Assembly: GCA_946478975.1 (NCBI GenBank)
Contig: CAMLEO010000007.1
Coordinates: 1-57,179 of the forward strand
DNA: 57,179 nt
Reading direction: 5' to 3'
DNA from: an uncultured Steroidobacter sp.
Lineage (GTDB): Bacteria; Pseudomonadota; Gammaproteobacteria; Steroidobacterales; Steroidobacteraceae
The position numbers and the translations under genes were made by a program. The stretch's first letter is position 1, and each line of letters begins with the position of its first letter. Shown piece after piece: positions 25,541-35,457 of the stretch. The notes beneath the pieces were generated by a model that made no database searches, was not told the origin of the DNA, and saw only the letters and a program-made list of their open reading frames with translations.

Positions 25541-28345
25541 ATGAACAAAATGATTTCGCGCCTCCGAGCGCTTGCGGTCGGGGGGCTGCTGGCGGGATTG
25601 TTGCTGACCAGCGGCGGCTGCGATTTTCTGGTCAGCCCCAAGCAGCGCTACGAACGTGCGGCATCTCTGGTCGCAGACGGCGAGTATCGCCGCGCGCTGG
25701 TGGAGTTGAAGAACGCGCTCCAGAAACAGCCTGATCTGTATGAAGCGCGAGCGCTGCTGGCGCAGGTCGCACTTTGGCTCGGAGATCCGGCGTCCGCGCA
25801 AACGGAGCTGGATCGTCTGCCGAAGCCGCAAGGTGCTGATCCCTACGCCGATCTGCGGATCAAGATCGACCTGGCGCAAGGACATTTCTCGCCGGCGTTG
25901 GAAAAACTGAGTGCGCCGCCGAGCACAATCAAGCCGGCGCGTGTGCAGCTCTATCGCGGAATGGCGTTACAAGGCGTCGGCAAAACGCCCGAAGCTGAAG
26001 AAGCATTCCGCGCGGCCGTGAAGCTCGATCCAGAACTGCTCGAAGCACAGGTCGGAATCGCTGAAACGATGTCGGCTCGCGGCGATCTGCCGGGAGCACT
26101 GGCGGCAGCGACCAAACTCACCGAGCAACATCCGAACTCGGCGCTCGCCTGGTATTCGCAGGGAACATTGCTCGCCCGCAGCAGCAAGAACGAAGCGGCT
26201 CAAGCCGCGTTGATGAAGGCGAACGAGCTGGCAGGCAAACAACTGGAAGTGCCGCGGCAGGCGTCGTTGCTGTCCACGTTGATCGAGATGCAGCTTGCCG
26301 CGCGCAACCTGGATGGCGCTCGCAAAAATCTCGAAGCGATGAAGCGGCTGGTCGCAGGCTCGCCGTTGGCGTTGATGATGGAAGCGCGCATCGCGATGGC
26401 AGCGAACGATTACGCCGGTGCTGCGAGTGGACTGCGCCGTCTGGTCAACGCAGCTCCGCAGTTCACACAGGCCCGTTATTTGTTGGGCGTGGCGCTGGTC
26501 GCGCAGGGCAATCTCGAACAGGCGAGCGCGGAATTGAATCAAGTCGTCGAGCAAGCGCCGCAGAATTTGGAAGCGCGACAACTGCTCGCCCAGGTGCGCA
26601 TGCGACTGCAAGATCCGGATGGAGCGTTGCGCGTACTCGTACCTGCAATCGAAGCCGATGCCGACAACTCGCGTCTGACGGCATTGTTCGAGGGTGTGCG
26701 CAATCAAGCGGGCGCCGATCGCGAGACCATCGAGACGCTGGAGAAAGCGCTGGCGGAATCTCCCAACAGCCGAGGATTGCAGACGCAGCTGGCGAGCGCG
26801 TACTTGCAGGCTTCACAACCTGCCAAAGCGGCTGCGCTGCTGCGTCGAATGGATTCTGGCGAAAAGGCAGATCCGCGCCGTGAATCATTGTTGATTCAGG
26901 CCATCACGTTGTCCGAAGGGCCGGCGGCCGGGCGCGCTCAGGTGCAGTCGATGCTGGCGGCGGCTCATGGCTCGGATCCGGCGATCGTCAGCATCGCTGC
27001 CGGTTACTACGCTCGCGTTGGCGAGTTCGACAAGGGGCGCATGCTGTTGGCGCAGGCACTGGAAAAAAATCCCAAGCAGCCCGAGTTGTTGTTCGCTATG
27101 GCGCGCGTGGAATGGACCGCTCACCGAGTGGACGCGGCGCGCACGGCCTTGCAGAAGCTGATTGAAGTCGATCCGACGAACCTGCCGGCGCAGCTCACCA
27201 TGGTCGAGCTCGATCTGGCGCAGGGAAATACGACCGGCGCAGCGACTCGCCTGGAAGAAATTCACAAAGCGAATCCCAAGGCGGTGGAACCGCCGTTGAT
27301 GCTGGCACGTCTGGCTCTCGCCAAAGACGATGCCAAGCGCGCGGATGGTTTTGTCAAAGAAGCCCTGGCGGCCGCGCCCAAGCGGGGCGACATATTGAAT
27401 TCGGCGGGTTTGTTATATCTGGAAAGCGGTCGCTTCGATCAGGCAGTCACGCTGTTTCAGGAAGGCACGAGCGTCGATGCGACGAATCCGGTGCTGTGGC
27501 TGAACCTCGGCCGGGCGCAGCTCGGATTGAATCAGCGGGGACCGGCGCGCGAGTCGTTGCAGAAGGCGCTCAACCTGCAGCCGGAATGGTTGCCGGCGGT
27601 TGGCGCGATGGCATTCCTCGAAGTGCAGGAAGGCAATGGCGCCGCGGCGTTGGATCGTCTCGCGGCTTTGAAACAAACGCATCCAAACAATGCAGCCTTG
27701 CTGGCGCTCGAAGGCGAAGTGTACCTGGTGCTGCAGAAGTATCCGGAAGCCGCGCAGGCGTACGAAGCGGCAGCAAAGATTCGTCCCGCACCGGAACTGG
27801 CGACCAAGATCTATCAGGCGCGTGTGGCGGGCCGACTGCCGAAGCCGATGGAAGCGATGGAACAATGGGCCAAGGAACATCCAGATAACATCGGTTTTCG
27901 AAACATGCTCGCCGATGCCTATATCAAAACCGGCGATAAGCGCCAGGCGGCGGAGCAGTACCAGCAGATTCTGCAGCGTCAGCCCAAGCATGTTCCTTCG
28001 CTGAACAATCTCGCCTGGCTGTATTACGAAACGGGCGATCAGCGTGCGTTGGCCACTGCCCGAGAGGCCTATGCACTGGCGCCACAGTCTGCTGCGATCA
28101 TGGACACCCTCGGCTGGATCCTGGTGGAGTCGGGGCAGGTGGCGGAAGGATTGTCGCTGCTGGAGAAGGCAGCTTCGCCAGCCAATGCACCCGCCGAGAT
28201 CAAGTATCACTATGCCGCTGCGCTGGCGCGCTCGGGAGCAAAGGATCGGGCCCGCGAGCAATTGACACAGTTGCTGGGGACTCAGGCTTTGTTCGACAGC
28301 CGTGCCGAGGCGCAGCAGTTGCTGGTTGAATTGGGAGCGCGGTAG
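25541..28345 (+). CDS. prsT: PEP-CTERM system TPR-repeat lipoprotein PrsT
   Basis: A 934-residue protein with a lipoprotein signal (Cys27 in TSGGCDFL, a slightly weak lipobox) and tetratricopeptide repeats along the whole length, for example KQRYERAASLVADGEYRRAL, DVFEARA-type helices and GDKRQAAEQYQQILQRQP. It fits PrsT (TIGR02917), a scaffold of the XrtA-linked EPS machinery thought to sit at the outer membrane or periplasm. The gene lies 18 bases after xrtA and ahead of the export and chain-length genes, in the standard order. Confidence 0.9.
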   Translation: MNKMISRLRALAVGGLLAGLLLTSGGCDFLVSPKQRYERAASLVADGEYRRALVELKNALQKQPDLYEARALLAQVALWLGDPASAQTELDRLPKPQGADPYADLRIKIDLAQGHFSPALEKLSAPPSTIKPARVQLYRGMALQGVGKTPEAEEAFRAAVKLDPELLEAQVGIAETMSARGDLPGALAAATKLTEQHPNSALAWYSQGTLLARSSKNEAAQAALMKANELAGKQLEVPRQASLLSTLIEMQLAARNLDGARKNLEAMKRLVAGSPLALMMEARIAMAANDYAGAASGLRRLVNAAPQFTQARYLLGVALVAQGNLEQASAELNQVVEQAPQNLEARQLLAQVRMRLQDPDGALRVLVPAIEADADNSRLTALFEGVRNQAGADRETIETLEKALAESPNSRGLQTQLASAYLQASQPAKAAALLRRMDSGEKADPRRESLLIQAITLSEGPAAGRAQVQSMLAAAHGSDPAIVSIAAGYYARVGEFDKGRMLLAQALEKNPKQPELLFAMARVEWTAHRVDAARTALQKLIEVDPTNLPAQLTMVELDLAQGNTTGAATRLEEIHKANPKAVEPPLMLARLALAKDDAKRADGFVKEALAAAPKRGDILNSAGLLYLESGRFDQAVTLFQEGTSVDATNPVLWLNLGRAQLGLNQRGPARESLQKALNLQPEWLPAVGAMAFLEVQEGNGAAALDRLAALKQTHPNNAALLALEGEVYLVLQKYPEAAQAYEAAAKIRPAPELATKIYQARVAGRLPKPMEAMEQWAKEHPDNIGFRNMLADAYIKTGDKRQAAEQYQQILQRQPKHVPSLNNLAWLYYETGDQRALATAREAYALAPQSAAIMDTLGWILVESGQVAEGLSLLEKAASPANAPAEIKYHYAAALARSGAKDRAREQLTQLLGTQALFDSRAEAQQLLVELGAR

Positions 28346-28519
28346 AACCTCACCCGCCGTGTCAAGCGCGCGCTACGTCACGGTTTGGGCGGTAATCCCG
28401 CGGATTTAACGACTTTTCTGTTAGGCTTGCGGTCGCTGTCGTGGGTGCATGACAGCAGCCGGACTGCAATCGCTGGCGAGGCCCAAGTCGCTGGCGTGGC
28501 CTGCCACCTTTCACTTGTG
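28346..28519 (+). other. 174-base gap upstream of the export gene
   Basis: No gene is supported here. The gap is the longest inside the left part of the EPS operon and may hold a secondary promoter. I found no GG-N10-GC sigma-54 element and no convincing terminator. Confidence 0.5.
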
Positions 28520-29218
28520 ATGAATCGGATGCAGAAGCAATTTTCGGCGCTCAACTTCGCGGCCTCGTTGATGATTTTTTGGACCGCGCTGGTTTGGGGC
28601 CAATCGAGTACTCCCGCCGCTTCCCGAGCTACTCCGGGCGAATCGCCACCTGCCACCCCCGGAAGTGTCAACCCCTCCGACAGTCACATGCCGCAGATGG
28701 CGGCCAGCGCCGTCACGCCGGACTATCGCATCGGCCCGGGCGACACGTTACAGATATTTGTGTGGCGCAACCCGGAGCTGACACAAAGCGTTCCGGTGCG
28801 TCCCGATGGCAAGATTTCGACGCCGCTGGTCGAGGACATGGTGGCCGTCGGCAAAACGCCCTCGCAACTGGCTCGCGATATCGAAGGTGTGCTCGCCGAG
28901 TACATTCGTTCGCCGCAAGTGAATGTGATCGTCACCAACCCGGTGAGCGCTTTCAGCCAGGTGAAAGTGATCGGGCAGGTGACCAACCCGCAATCGCTGC
29001 CGTATCGCGAAGGCATGCGCGTGCTGGATGCAATCCTCGCGGCCGGCGGCCTCACTGAGTTTGCTGCCGGCAATCGCGGCAAGATCGTTCGCAAGGTCGA
29101 TGGCAAGGACACGGAGATCAAGGTCAAGCTCGAAGACCTGGTGAACAAGGGCGCGATGAAATACAACTTTGAATTGAAGCCGGGCGATGTGATCGTCGTT
29201 CCGCAATCGTTCTTCTGA
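28520..29218 (+). CDS. XrtA-associated polysaccharide export protein (Wza-like)
   Basis: A 232-residue outer-membrane polysaccharide secretion protein with a signal sequence (MNRMQKQFSALNFAASLMIF, then WTALVWGQ). The export domain contains DYRIGPGDTLQIFVWRNPEL, VRPDGKISTPLVEDMVAVGK and a SLBB-like region (VKVIGQVTNPQSLPYREGM). It belongs to the family coupled to XrtA (TIGR03027) and would form the periplasmic or outer-membrane channel with the chain-length protein encoded 8 bases downstream. The ATG at 28520 is chosen for the signal peptide; GTG at 28517 is next to it. Confidence 0.92.
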   Translation: MNRMQKQFSALNFAASLMIFWTALVWGQSSTPAASRATPGESPPATPGSVNPSDSHMPQMAASAVTPDYRIGPGDTLQIFVWRNPELTQSVPVRPDGKISTPLVEDMVAVGKTPSQLARDIEGVLAEYIRSPQVNVIVTNPVSAFSQVKVIGQVTNPQSLPYREGMRVLDAILAAGGLTEFAAGNRGKIVRKVDGKDTEIKVKLEDLVNKGAMKYNFELKPGDVIVVPQSFF

Positions 29219-29226
29219 GCTTTCGT

Positions 29227-30831
29227 ATGCAGGCACTGATCGAACAAGTATTGAACGAGCTGCGCGGCGCATGGCGCTTTCGCCGTTACGCGTTGGTTGT
29301 GGCATGGGTCGTGTGCTTGTTCGGATGGTTCGTGGTCCTCGCGATCCCGGACACCTATCAGTCCAGCGCCCGCGTCAACGTCGACACGCGCACGGCGCTC
29401 GGCAGCGTCGTCGATGGTCTCGTGGTGAAGAACGACGTCGAGGCGCAGTTGAACCTGGTACGCCAGACGCTGCTCGGCCGCGCCAACCTGGAGAAGGTGG
29501 CGCAGCAGGTCGGCCTCGACCTGACGGCTCGCACCGGCCCGGAGCGCGAGGCATTGTTGAACAGCATCATGTCGCGCATCGAGATCTCGCTCGAGCCGCC
29601 GCTGACTCGCGATCCGCGCATTCCAAACACGCTGTTCCGTATCACCTTCGCCGATCATGACCGCGCGACGACTCTGAAGGTCGTCGACGTGCTGTTGAAC
29701 TCGTTTGTCGAAGACACCATGGGTTCGGATCGCAACGGCACGGCGCTGGCGCAACGATTCCTGCGCGAGCAGTTGAACGATTACGGCCGTCGTCTCGCCG
29801 AAGCGGAATCGCAGCTGGCGGACTTCAAGAAAAAGAACGTCGGCCTCGTGCCCGGCGACAACGGCGGCTACTTCGAACGTCTCACGACCGAAATGCAGGA
29901 AGTGAAGCGGCTGCAGAGTGCCTTGCAGGTTGCAAACAGCCGTCGCGCGGAGTTGCAGCGGCAGTTGCGTGGCGAAACGCCGTTCGTGGCCGGCAGCAGC
30001 GGTTCCGGCGCTTCGCAAGGCTCCTCCGGTGGCCCACAGGACACCGCGAGCCGCATACAGGAAACGCAGGCGCATTTGGACGAGCTGTTGCTCAAGTACA
30101 CGGAAAAGCATCCGGAAGTGATCGCGACCAAGGAAACACTCGACGCGTTGAAGGCTCGTCAGCAGGAAGAGCTGGCAGCGTTGCGCCGGGGCGATCCGGG
30201 CGCAGCGGCAATGGCGAACGCGAGCAGCAATCCGGTCTATCAAAACATTCAAACGCAGTTGAACCAGGCGGATGTCGCGATCGCCGAGCTGCAGAGCCAG
30301 CTCCAGGATCGCCAGCGCAACGAAGCCGAGCTGCGCCGCCTGGTGGATACGGCGCCCGAGGTGGAAGCTGAATTTGCCCGCCTCACGCGCGATTACACCG
30401 TCACCAAGACCCAATACAACAATCTGCTGGAGCGCCTGGAAAAGGCGCGCCTGTCCGGCGATGCCGAGCAGACGGGCGTGGTGAAGTTCAACATCGTCGA
30501 TCCGCCGAGCGCCGGCTTCAAACCGATTTTCCCGAATCGTCCGCTGTTCCTGTTCGCGGTGCTGATCGTCGGCATCGGTGCAGGCGCCGGCGTGGCGTAT
30601 GTGATGCACATGATGCGGCCGGTGTTTGCTACCAGCCGTTCGCTGGCGGACATGACGGGTCTGCCGGTGCTGGGTTCGGTGACGCGCAGCTGGGTGGAGA
30701 AATATCGCGCTCAGTTGCGTGGCGGCGTGCTGCGTTATTCCTTCGCGGCAGGGCTGCTGTTCGTCGTGTTCATCGTGGTCGTCGTCGTGCAGCAGCCCGG
30801 TTCGCGGCTGCTGCGCCAGATGCTTAGCTAA
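29227..30831 (+). CDS. XrtA-associated chain-length determinant protein (Wzz-like)
   Basis: A 534-residue inner-membrane protein with a first membrane segment near residues 18-38 and a second near 435-455, the rest being periplasmic and coiled-coil. YQSSARVNVDTRTALGSVVDG is the N-terminal Wzz domain; long helical stretches such as RRLAEAESQLADFKKKNVGL and ATKETLDALKARQQEELAAL follow. It matches the PEP-CTERM chain-length family TIGR03007, controlling polymer length with the BY-kinase encoded downstream (15-base gap). It has an extra pair of helices at the C-terminus (residues ~495-530). Confidence 0.92.
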   Translation: MQALIEQVLNELRGAWRFRRYALVVAWVVCLFGWFVVLAIPDTYQSSARVNVDTRTALGSVVDGLVVKNDVEAQLNLVRQTLLGRANLEKVAQQVGLDLTARTGPEREALLNSIMSRIEISLEPPLTRDPRIPNTLFRITFADHDRATTLKVVDVLLNSFVEDTMGSDRNGTALAQRFLREQLNDYGRRLAEAESQLADFKKKNVGLVPGDNGGYFERLTTEMQEVKRLQSALQVANSRRAELQRQLRGETPFVAGSSGSGASQGSSGGPQDTASRIQETQAHLDELLLKYTEKHPEVIATKETLDALKARQQEELAALRRGDPGAAAMANASSNPVYQNIQTQLNQADVAIAELQSQLQDRQRNEAELRRLVDTAPEVEAEFARLTRDYTVTKTQYNNLLERLEKARLSGDAEQTGVVKFNIVDPPSAGFKPIFPNRPLFLFAVLIVGIGAGAGVAYVMHMMRPVFATSRSLADMTGLPVLGSVTRSWVEKYRAQLRGGVLRYSFAAGLLFVVFIVVVVVQQPGSRLLRQMLS

Positions 30832-30846
30832 GGGCCGAGGTTAGCG

Positions 30847-31827
30847 ATGAGTCTCGTCGAACGAGCACTGAAAAAGATCCAGGAGTCGCGCGCTCAAGCG
30901 CCGGCGGCTGCTGCGGGTAGTCCGGCTCATACGATTCCAATGCAGCCAGCTCGCGCAGCGGCCTCTCAGCCGTCCCAGGCAGCTCAAGCTGCACGCGTGA
31001 GCGCAGTGCCGGTGCTGGAACCGCTGCGGCCGACGCGCACGCTGCACATCGACCGCGACGCCTTGCGTCACGCGGAATTACTGCCGCCGTTGAGCCAGGA
31101 ACGTCAGCTCAGCGGTGAATATCGCCAGATCAAACGTCCGCTGATTGCCAATGCATTGGGGCGCGGCGTTCCCAAAGTCCCGAACGGTCACCGCATCATG
31201 ATCGCGAGCGCGATGCCGGGCGATGGCAAGACGTTCACCAGCATCAACCTGTCGCTGTCGTTCGCGCTGGAAAAAGATGTTTCGGTCGTGCTCGTGGACG
31301 CCGACGTTGCCAAAGCTCATTTGAGCCGCGTGCTGGGTGTGGAAAACGACATGGGTTTGATGGATCTGCTGCACGATGAGCAGCTCGATCCCGAGGCTGT
31401 GATATTGCCGACTGACGTGCCCGGCCTGAGCGTGCTGCCGGCCGGCAAGGCGATCGAAACGGCGACCGAACTGTTGTCCAGCGCGCGCATGGAGCACGTT
31501 GCCGCGCAAATCAGCGCACGCGATCCGAAGCGCATTGTATTGTTCGATTCGGCTCCGCTGCTGATCACGAGCGAAGCGATGGCGCTGGTGAGCGCCGTAG
31601 GCCAGATCGTGATGGTGGTGCGCGCCGGCGTCACTCCGCAAAGCGCAGTGCTGGATGCGATTGAACTTCTGGGCGAAGGCAAGTCGATCGGTTTGGTGTT
31701 GAATCAAACCGATGAGCAGGTTCGTCCCGGTTATTACTATCAGTATTACGGTCACAAGGATGGCGATCGTTCCGATCAAACGGTCGATACCCAGGATGTT
31801 CGCCGCGGCGATGCCGCTGCCGGTTGA
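30847..31827 (+). CDS. XrtA-associated tyrosine autokinase (BY-kinase)
   Basis: A 326-residue cytoplasmic BY-kinase of the family linked to exosortase A (TIGR03018). After a Pro/Ala-rich linker comes Walker A SAMPGDGKT (121-129), Walker A-prime VVLVDADVAK and Walker B VLFDSAPLL. A C-terminal Tyr cluster, GYYYQYYG (295-302), is the likely autophosphorylation tail. These kinases cycle with the chain-length protein to regulate export. The gene follows the chain-length gene by 15 bases. Confidence 0.92.
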   Translation: MSLVERALKKIQESRAQAPAAAAGSPAHTIPMQPARAAASQPSQAAQAARVSAVPVLEPLRPTRTLHIDRDALRHAELLPPLSQERQLSGEYRQIKRPLIANALGRGVPKVPNGHRIMIASAMPGDGKTFTSINLSLSFALEKDVSVVLVDADVAKAHLSRVLGVENDMGLMDLLHDEQLDPEAVILPTDVPGLSVLPAGKAIETATELLSSARMEHVAAQISARDPKRIVLFDSAPLLITSEAMALVSAVGQIVMVVRAGVTPQSAVLDAIELLGEGKSIGLVLNQTDEQVRPGYYYQYYGHKDGDRSDQTVDTQDVRRGDAAAG

Positions 31828-31918
31828 CGCTGTCACTTGTACTGATTGGGCTCGAGCGGCGATCACTAAAAAATGCCGTGCGCAGTCGAGGCGCGGCTAC
31901 CGAGAAGGGCGAGGGTTC

Positions 31919-33232
31919 ATGGGGCGAGTGCTACAAAGTTGGGTTGCGGCTCCGGCTGCAGCCGGCGTCATGGCATTGGTCGTGAGCGCAGCGGCGCACG
32001 CGGAGCTCACTGGCTCCGCTGAAGCGGGTGTCGGATATTCCGACAATATCGGCCGCGTGCCCTCCAACGAAACCGACGAAACCATTGGCACCGTCGGCCT
32101 GAAGGCCGACTGGACCGAGCGCACGCGTCGAATCCGAGGCGATGCCGCCGTCGATTTGTCCTATTTCGAATATCTCGACAACACCTACGACAGCGAGGTG
32201 GTCGGGACTGCGAACGGCAACTTGGGGCTGGCGATCGTGCCGGAAACCTTGCAGTGGATGTTCCAGGATTCCTTCGGCCAGGCGCAGGCGGATCCGTTCG
32301 CGCCGACGACGCCGGCGAATCGCGAGGACCTGAACTATTTTTCGACCGGGCCGGATCTCACATTACGGTTGGGATCGACTGGCTTCGGTCGTTTGTTCGG
32401 CCGCTGGTCGACGACGACGTATCAGCGCAGTCCGCTGGATGCGGATCGCACCCAGGCCGGTGTGGCGTTGGGCCGCCGCGCTTCGCCACGCAGTGAGTTG
32501 AGCTTGAATGCAGTGACCGAGAGCGTGGATTTCAAGGACGCTTTCAACACTGATTTCGATCGTGACAGCGTGTTCCTGGGCTGGAACCTGGATGCTTCGC
32601 GCACCACGATCGATGCGCAACTCGGTTACACCTGGCTGAAGCGCGACGGTGCCGACAAGACCGGTAACGCGCTGGTGAATGTGGTGGTTACGCGTAATCT
32701 CTCTGCATCGTCGGTGCTGGCGCTGACGTTGGGAACGCAACTCGGCGATGCCGGCGATTCGCTGCGCACCCAGTTGCAGGGTGGCGTGGTCGGTGGCGGC
32801 GGCACGCAGATCACAGCAACGGCCGATCCGTTCGAAAACCGGCTGGCGTCGCTCGAATGGCGTTACAACCGAGGCCGCACCGGCTTTTCGCTCGGCGCGT
32901 CCTGGACGGATGAAGAGTATCAAACGCAGAAACAGTTGAATCGCACGCGCTATTCATACACTGCGTCGTTGTCGCGGCGCCTGTCGGGCGAGATGGATTT
33001 CGAGCTGTTCGGAACCTGGGACAACGAAGATTTCGAGAACGTGGATGCGACAGCGGATGAGCTCCGCACCGGCGCACTGCTGAACTGGCGCGCCTGGCGC
33101 ACAGTCGGCCTGCGGCTGACCGCCGAGCGCTACGATCGCAACACGTCGAACGGCACGGGCGAGTACCAGGAGAATCGCGCGTTCCTGACGGTGGCTTATT
33201 ACTGGGGTCGCGCGGAAGCTATGAGACGGTGA
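31919..33232 (+). CDS. XrtA-associated outer-membrane beta-barrel protein
   Basis: A 437-residue protein. The ATG at 31919, with GAGG upstream, starts a signal peptide ending at AHA (residue ~32), so in-frame upstream codons that run into the kinase gene are rejected. Alternating hydrophobic strands run to the C-terminus, which ends in a Y-Y-W pattern (TVAYYWGRAEAMRR). It matches the PEP-CTERM outer-membrane family TIGR03016, a probable porin-like exit channel or surface anchor. The stop overlaps the next start by one base. Confidence 0.87.
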   Translation: MGRVLQSWVAAPAAAGVMALVVSAAAHAELTGSAEAGVGYSDNIGRVPSNETDETIGTVGLKADWTERTRRIRGDAAVDLSYFEYLDNTYDSEVVGTANGNLGLAIVPETLQWMFQDSFGQAQADPFAPTTPANREDLNYFSTGPDLTLRLGSTGFGRLFGRWSTTTYQRSPLDADRTQAGVALGRRASPRSELSLNAVTESVDFKDAFNTDFDRDSVFLGWNLDASRTTIDAQLGYTWLKRDGADKTGNALVNVVVTRNLSASSVLALTLGTQLGDAGDSLRTQLQGGVVGGGGTQITATADPFENRLASLEWRYNRGRTGFSLGASWTDEEYQTQKQLNRTRYSYTASLSRRLSGEMDFELFGTWDNEDFENVDATADELRTGALLNWRAWRTVGLRLTAERYDRNTSNGTGEYQENRAFLTVAYYWGRAEAMRR

Positions 33233-34119
33233 TGAATCAATTGCACGCCAATGCAATGACAGTGGATGTCGAAGACTACTTCCACGTTTCGGCGCTGGCC
33301 GAAGTGATTCGTCGCGACCAGTGGGATCGCATGGAATATCGCGCCGAGCTCAGTACCAACCGGTTGCTGGAGCTGTTCGGCAAGCACGGCATTCGGGCGA
33401 CGTTCTTCGTGCTCGGCTGGGTGGCAAAGCGCTCGCCTGAGCTGATCAAACGCATTCATGCCGCAGGTCACGAAGTCGCTTGTCACGGGCTCACGCACGA
33501 GCTCGTATATCGTCAGACACCGGAAGTGTTTCGTCAGGAGACGCGCGAGTCCAAGGCGCTGCTCGAAGATCTGATCGGCGCACCGGTGCTTGGTTATCGG
33601 GCCGCGAGTTATTCCATTACGGCCAGCTCGCTGTGGGCCATCGATATTCTGTGCGAACTCGGTTTCCGCTACGACTCGAGCATCTTTCCGATTGCACACG
33701 ATCGCTACGGCATTCCCGGCGCCTCGACGCGGCCGGGGCTGATGCACGCCAAGAACGGCGCGAGCATCGTTGAATTCCCGTTGTCGACCGCGCAGTTGTT
33801 CGGTCGTCGCGTGCCGGTCGCCGGCGGCGGTTATTTCCGTCTGCTGCCGTACTGGTTCACGCGCTGGGGTCTGCGTTCGATCAACGAACGTGACAACCAG
33901 CCGTTCATCTTTTATTTGCATCCATGGGAGATCGATGCCGAGCAGCCGCGCTTCAATGCCAGCTGGCTGTCGAAATTCCGACACTATACGAACCTGGATG
34001 TATGCGAAGCGCGGCTCACGCGCTTGATCAACGAATTCAAGTTCACCACCGTAAGGGAAGTACTCCGTTCGCAGCTCGACGCCACGCAGGTGGGTGGTTT
34101 CGCGGCAGCATCGGTGTGA
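33232..34119 (+). CDS. XrtA-associated polysaccharide deacetylase
   Basis: A 295-residue NodB-fold enzyme of the XrtA-linked deacetylase family (TIGR03006). The first motif is MTVDVEDYFHV, with the DVED variant of TFDDG, and the second is ACHGLTHELVY with the H-x3-H metal ligands. YRAASYSITASSLW and PLSTAQLFGRRVPVAGGGYF complete the pattern. It would remove N-acetyl groups from the polymer or its intermediates. It starts at ATG 33232, overlapping the upstream stop (TGATG), and lacks a clear signal peptide. Confidence 0.9.
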   Translation: MNQLHANAMTVDVEDYFHVSALAEVIRRDQWDRMEYRAELSTNRLLELFGKHGIRATFFVLGWVAKRSPELIKRIHAAGHEVACHGLTHELVYRQTPEVFRQETRESKALLEDLIGAPVLGYRAASYSITASSLWAIDILCELGFRYDSSIFPIAHDRYGIPGASTRPGLMHAKNGASIVEFPLSTAQLFGRRVPVAGGGYFRLLPYWFTRWGLRSINERDNQPFIFYLHPWEIDAEQPRFNASWLSKFRHYTNLDVCEARLTRLINEFKFTTVREVLRSQLDATQVGGFAAASV

Positions 34120-34209
34120 CGTGGTGGGCAGCCATGGCAGGGGGCTTTGGCGTATGTTGCATAGGGGTGGCGAATAACTTTCCAACTCGCGCCACACGGG
34201 TGCCTGGCG

Positions 34210-35457
34210 ATGCGTTCTGTTCTTCCTACGGCGGCAATGCCTTCGTTGCCGGTGTCGGTTGCCTTGAGGGGCGACGGCGTTGATACGCCGTCTCCGACGC
34301 GCGCCGTGGAATCTGGAACTGCCATCGCCGTCGAGTTGATCGAGCAGCGTGCGCAGATTCCGTTGACGGCCGCCGAGTGGAACGAGCTGGTGGCGCGCAA
34401 CGAAACCAATTCCGTCTTTCAGACCTATCAGTGGTTCGACGCCTGGTGGCGCACGTTCGGCGACGCGCACCAGTTGTTTTTTTTATTGTTGCGCCAGGAA
34501 GGGCGGGTGGTCGGCTTCGGCGCCATGATGTTGCGGCGGATGAAGTTCGGCGCGCGTCGCCTGGAGTTCGTCGGCACCGGCAATGCGGACTACCAGGATT
34601 TCGTGGTGCCCCAGGACAAGCCGGCGGCGTTGCATGCCATTTGTGAGTTCCTGCGAGCGCATTCCTCTCGCTGGCGCAGTGCCTGGTTGAGCAATGTGCC
34701 GAGCCAGTCGACCACCATGTTTTATTTGCATGAAGCGGGTCGGCGTTTCGGTTTGCACCTCGCCGAAGAAGGTCGCGTGCGATGCCCGGCGCTGCAGTTG
34801 TCCGACCGGCCCGCCGCGGAAAAACTGCTGAAGAAGTACAGCTTGAAGCGGCCGCTCAACTGGTTTTCCTCTCGCGGCGAAGTGCGCTTTCGCAACGTCG
34901 CTTCGCTCGATGAAATCAAGGACTGGCTGCCGGCGTTCTTCGAACAGCACGCCGAGCGCTGGCACTCGGTCGGCCGGCCCAGCCTGTTCGATACCACGCG
35001 CCAGCGCGCGTTCTACCTGGCACTCGCGGCCGGGCTGCACTCGGCCGGCTGGTTGTTGTTCTCGGTGCTCGAATTCAACGGCCAGCCGATCGCGTTTCAT
35101 TTCGGCTTCGATTATTTCGGCAGCCTGATCTGGTACAAGCCGTCGTTCGATGTGCGCTATGCCGAGCATTCGCCCGGCCTGCTGCTCACCCGCAAGATCA
35201 TCGAGGACGGCGTGGAGCGCTCGAAGCGCGAGCTGGACTTCACGATCGGCGAGGAAGCGTTCAAGGATCGGTTTGCAAACATCTCGCGCTTCAATGTGAC
35301 GCTGAGCGTGTATCACAGCGCCGCGAGCGCGCTGCGAGCCCGTGGCTGGCGCTGGGTACGCCGGAGTCTCGGTCGTGCTCGTAGAAAGATTTTCGCCGCG
35401 CGCGCAGTCGCGCCGGTTCCGAAGGGTTCAGCGTCCTCTCCAGAATCAAATCAATGA
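34210..35457 (+). CDS. GNAT-fold acyltransferase (CelD/BcsL-like)
   Basis: A 415-residue protein of the Acetyltransf_6/FemAB-like group. The motif FQTYQWFDAWWRTFGD near residue 75 and FDVRYAEHSPGLLLTRKIIE near 320 are shared with the paralogue at 36527 (AEHSPG in both). It probably transfers an acyl or amino-acyl group to a sugar of the exopolysaccharide; donor and acceptor cannot be read from the sequence. In-frame ATGs at 34210 and 34237 are both possible, leaving the first ~30 residues uncertain. Its stop overlaps the next gene by ATGA. Confidence 0.82.
   Translation: MRSVLPTAAMPSLPVSVALRGDGVDTPSPTRAVESGTAIAVELIEQRAQIPLTAAEWNELVARNETNSVFQTYQWFDAWWRTFGDAHQLFFLLLRQEGRVVGFGAMMLRRMKFGARRLEFVGTGNADYQDFVVPQDKPAALHAICEFLRAHSSRWRSAWLSNVPSQSTTMFYLHEAGRRFGLHLAEEGRVRCPALQLSDRPAAEKLLKKYSLKRPLNWFSSRGEVRFRNVASLDEIKDWLPAFFEQHAERWHSVGRPSLFDTTRQRAFYLALAAGLHSAGWLLFSVLEFNGQPIAFHFGFDYFGSLIWYKPSFDVRYAEHSPGLLLTRKIIEDGVERSKRELDFTIGEEAFKDRFANISRFNVTLSVYHSAASALRARGWRWVRRSLGRARRKIFAARAVAPVPKGSASSPESNQ

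Noticed and set aside
28723..30609. 628-residue open frame on the minus strand
   Set aside because: It is antisense to the export and chain-length genes, with no recognisable domain.
34170..34186. TGGCGTATGTTGCAT resembling a sigma-54 promoter before the acyltransferase at 34210
   Set aside because: GG and GC are two bases too close.
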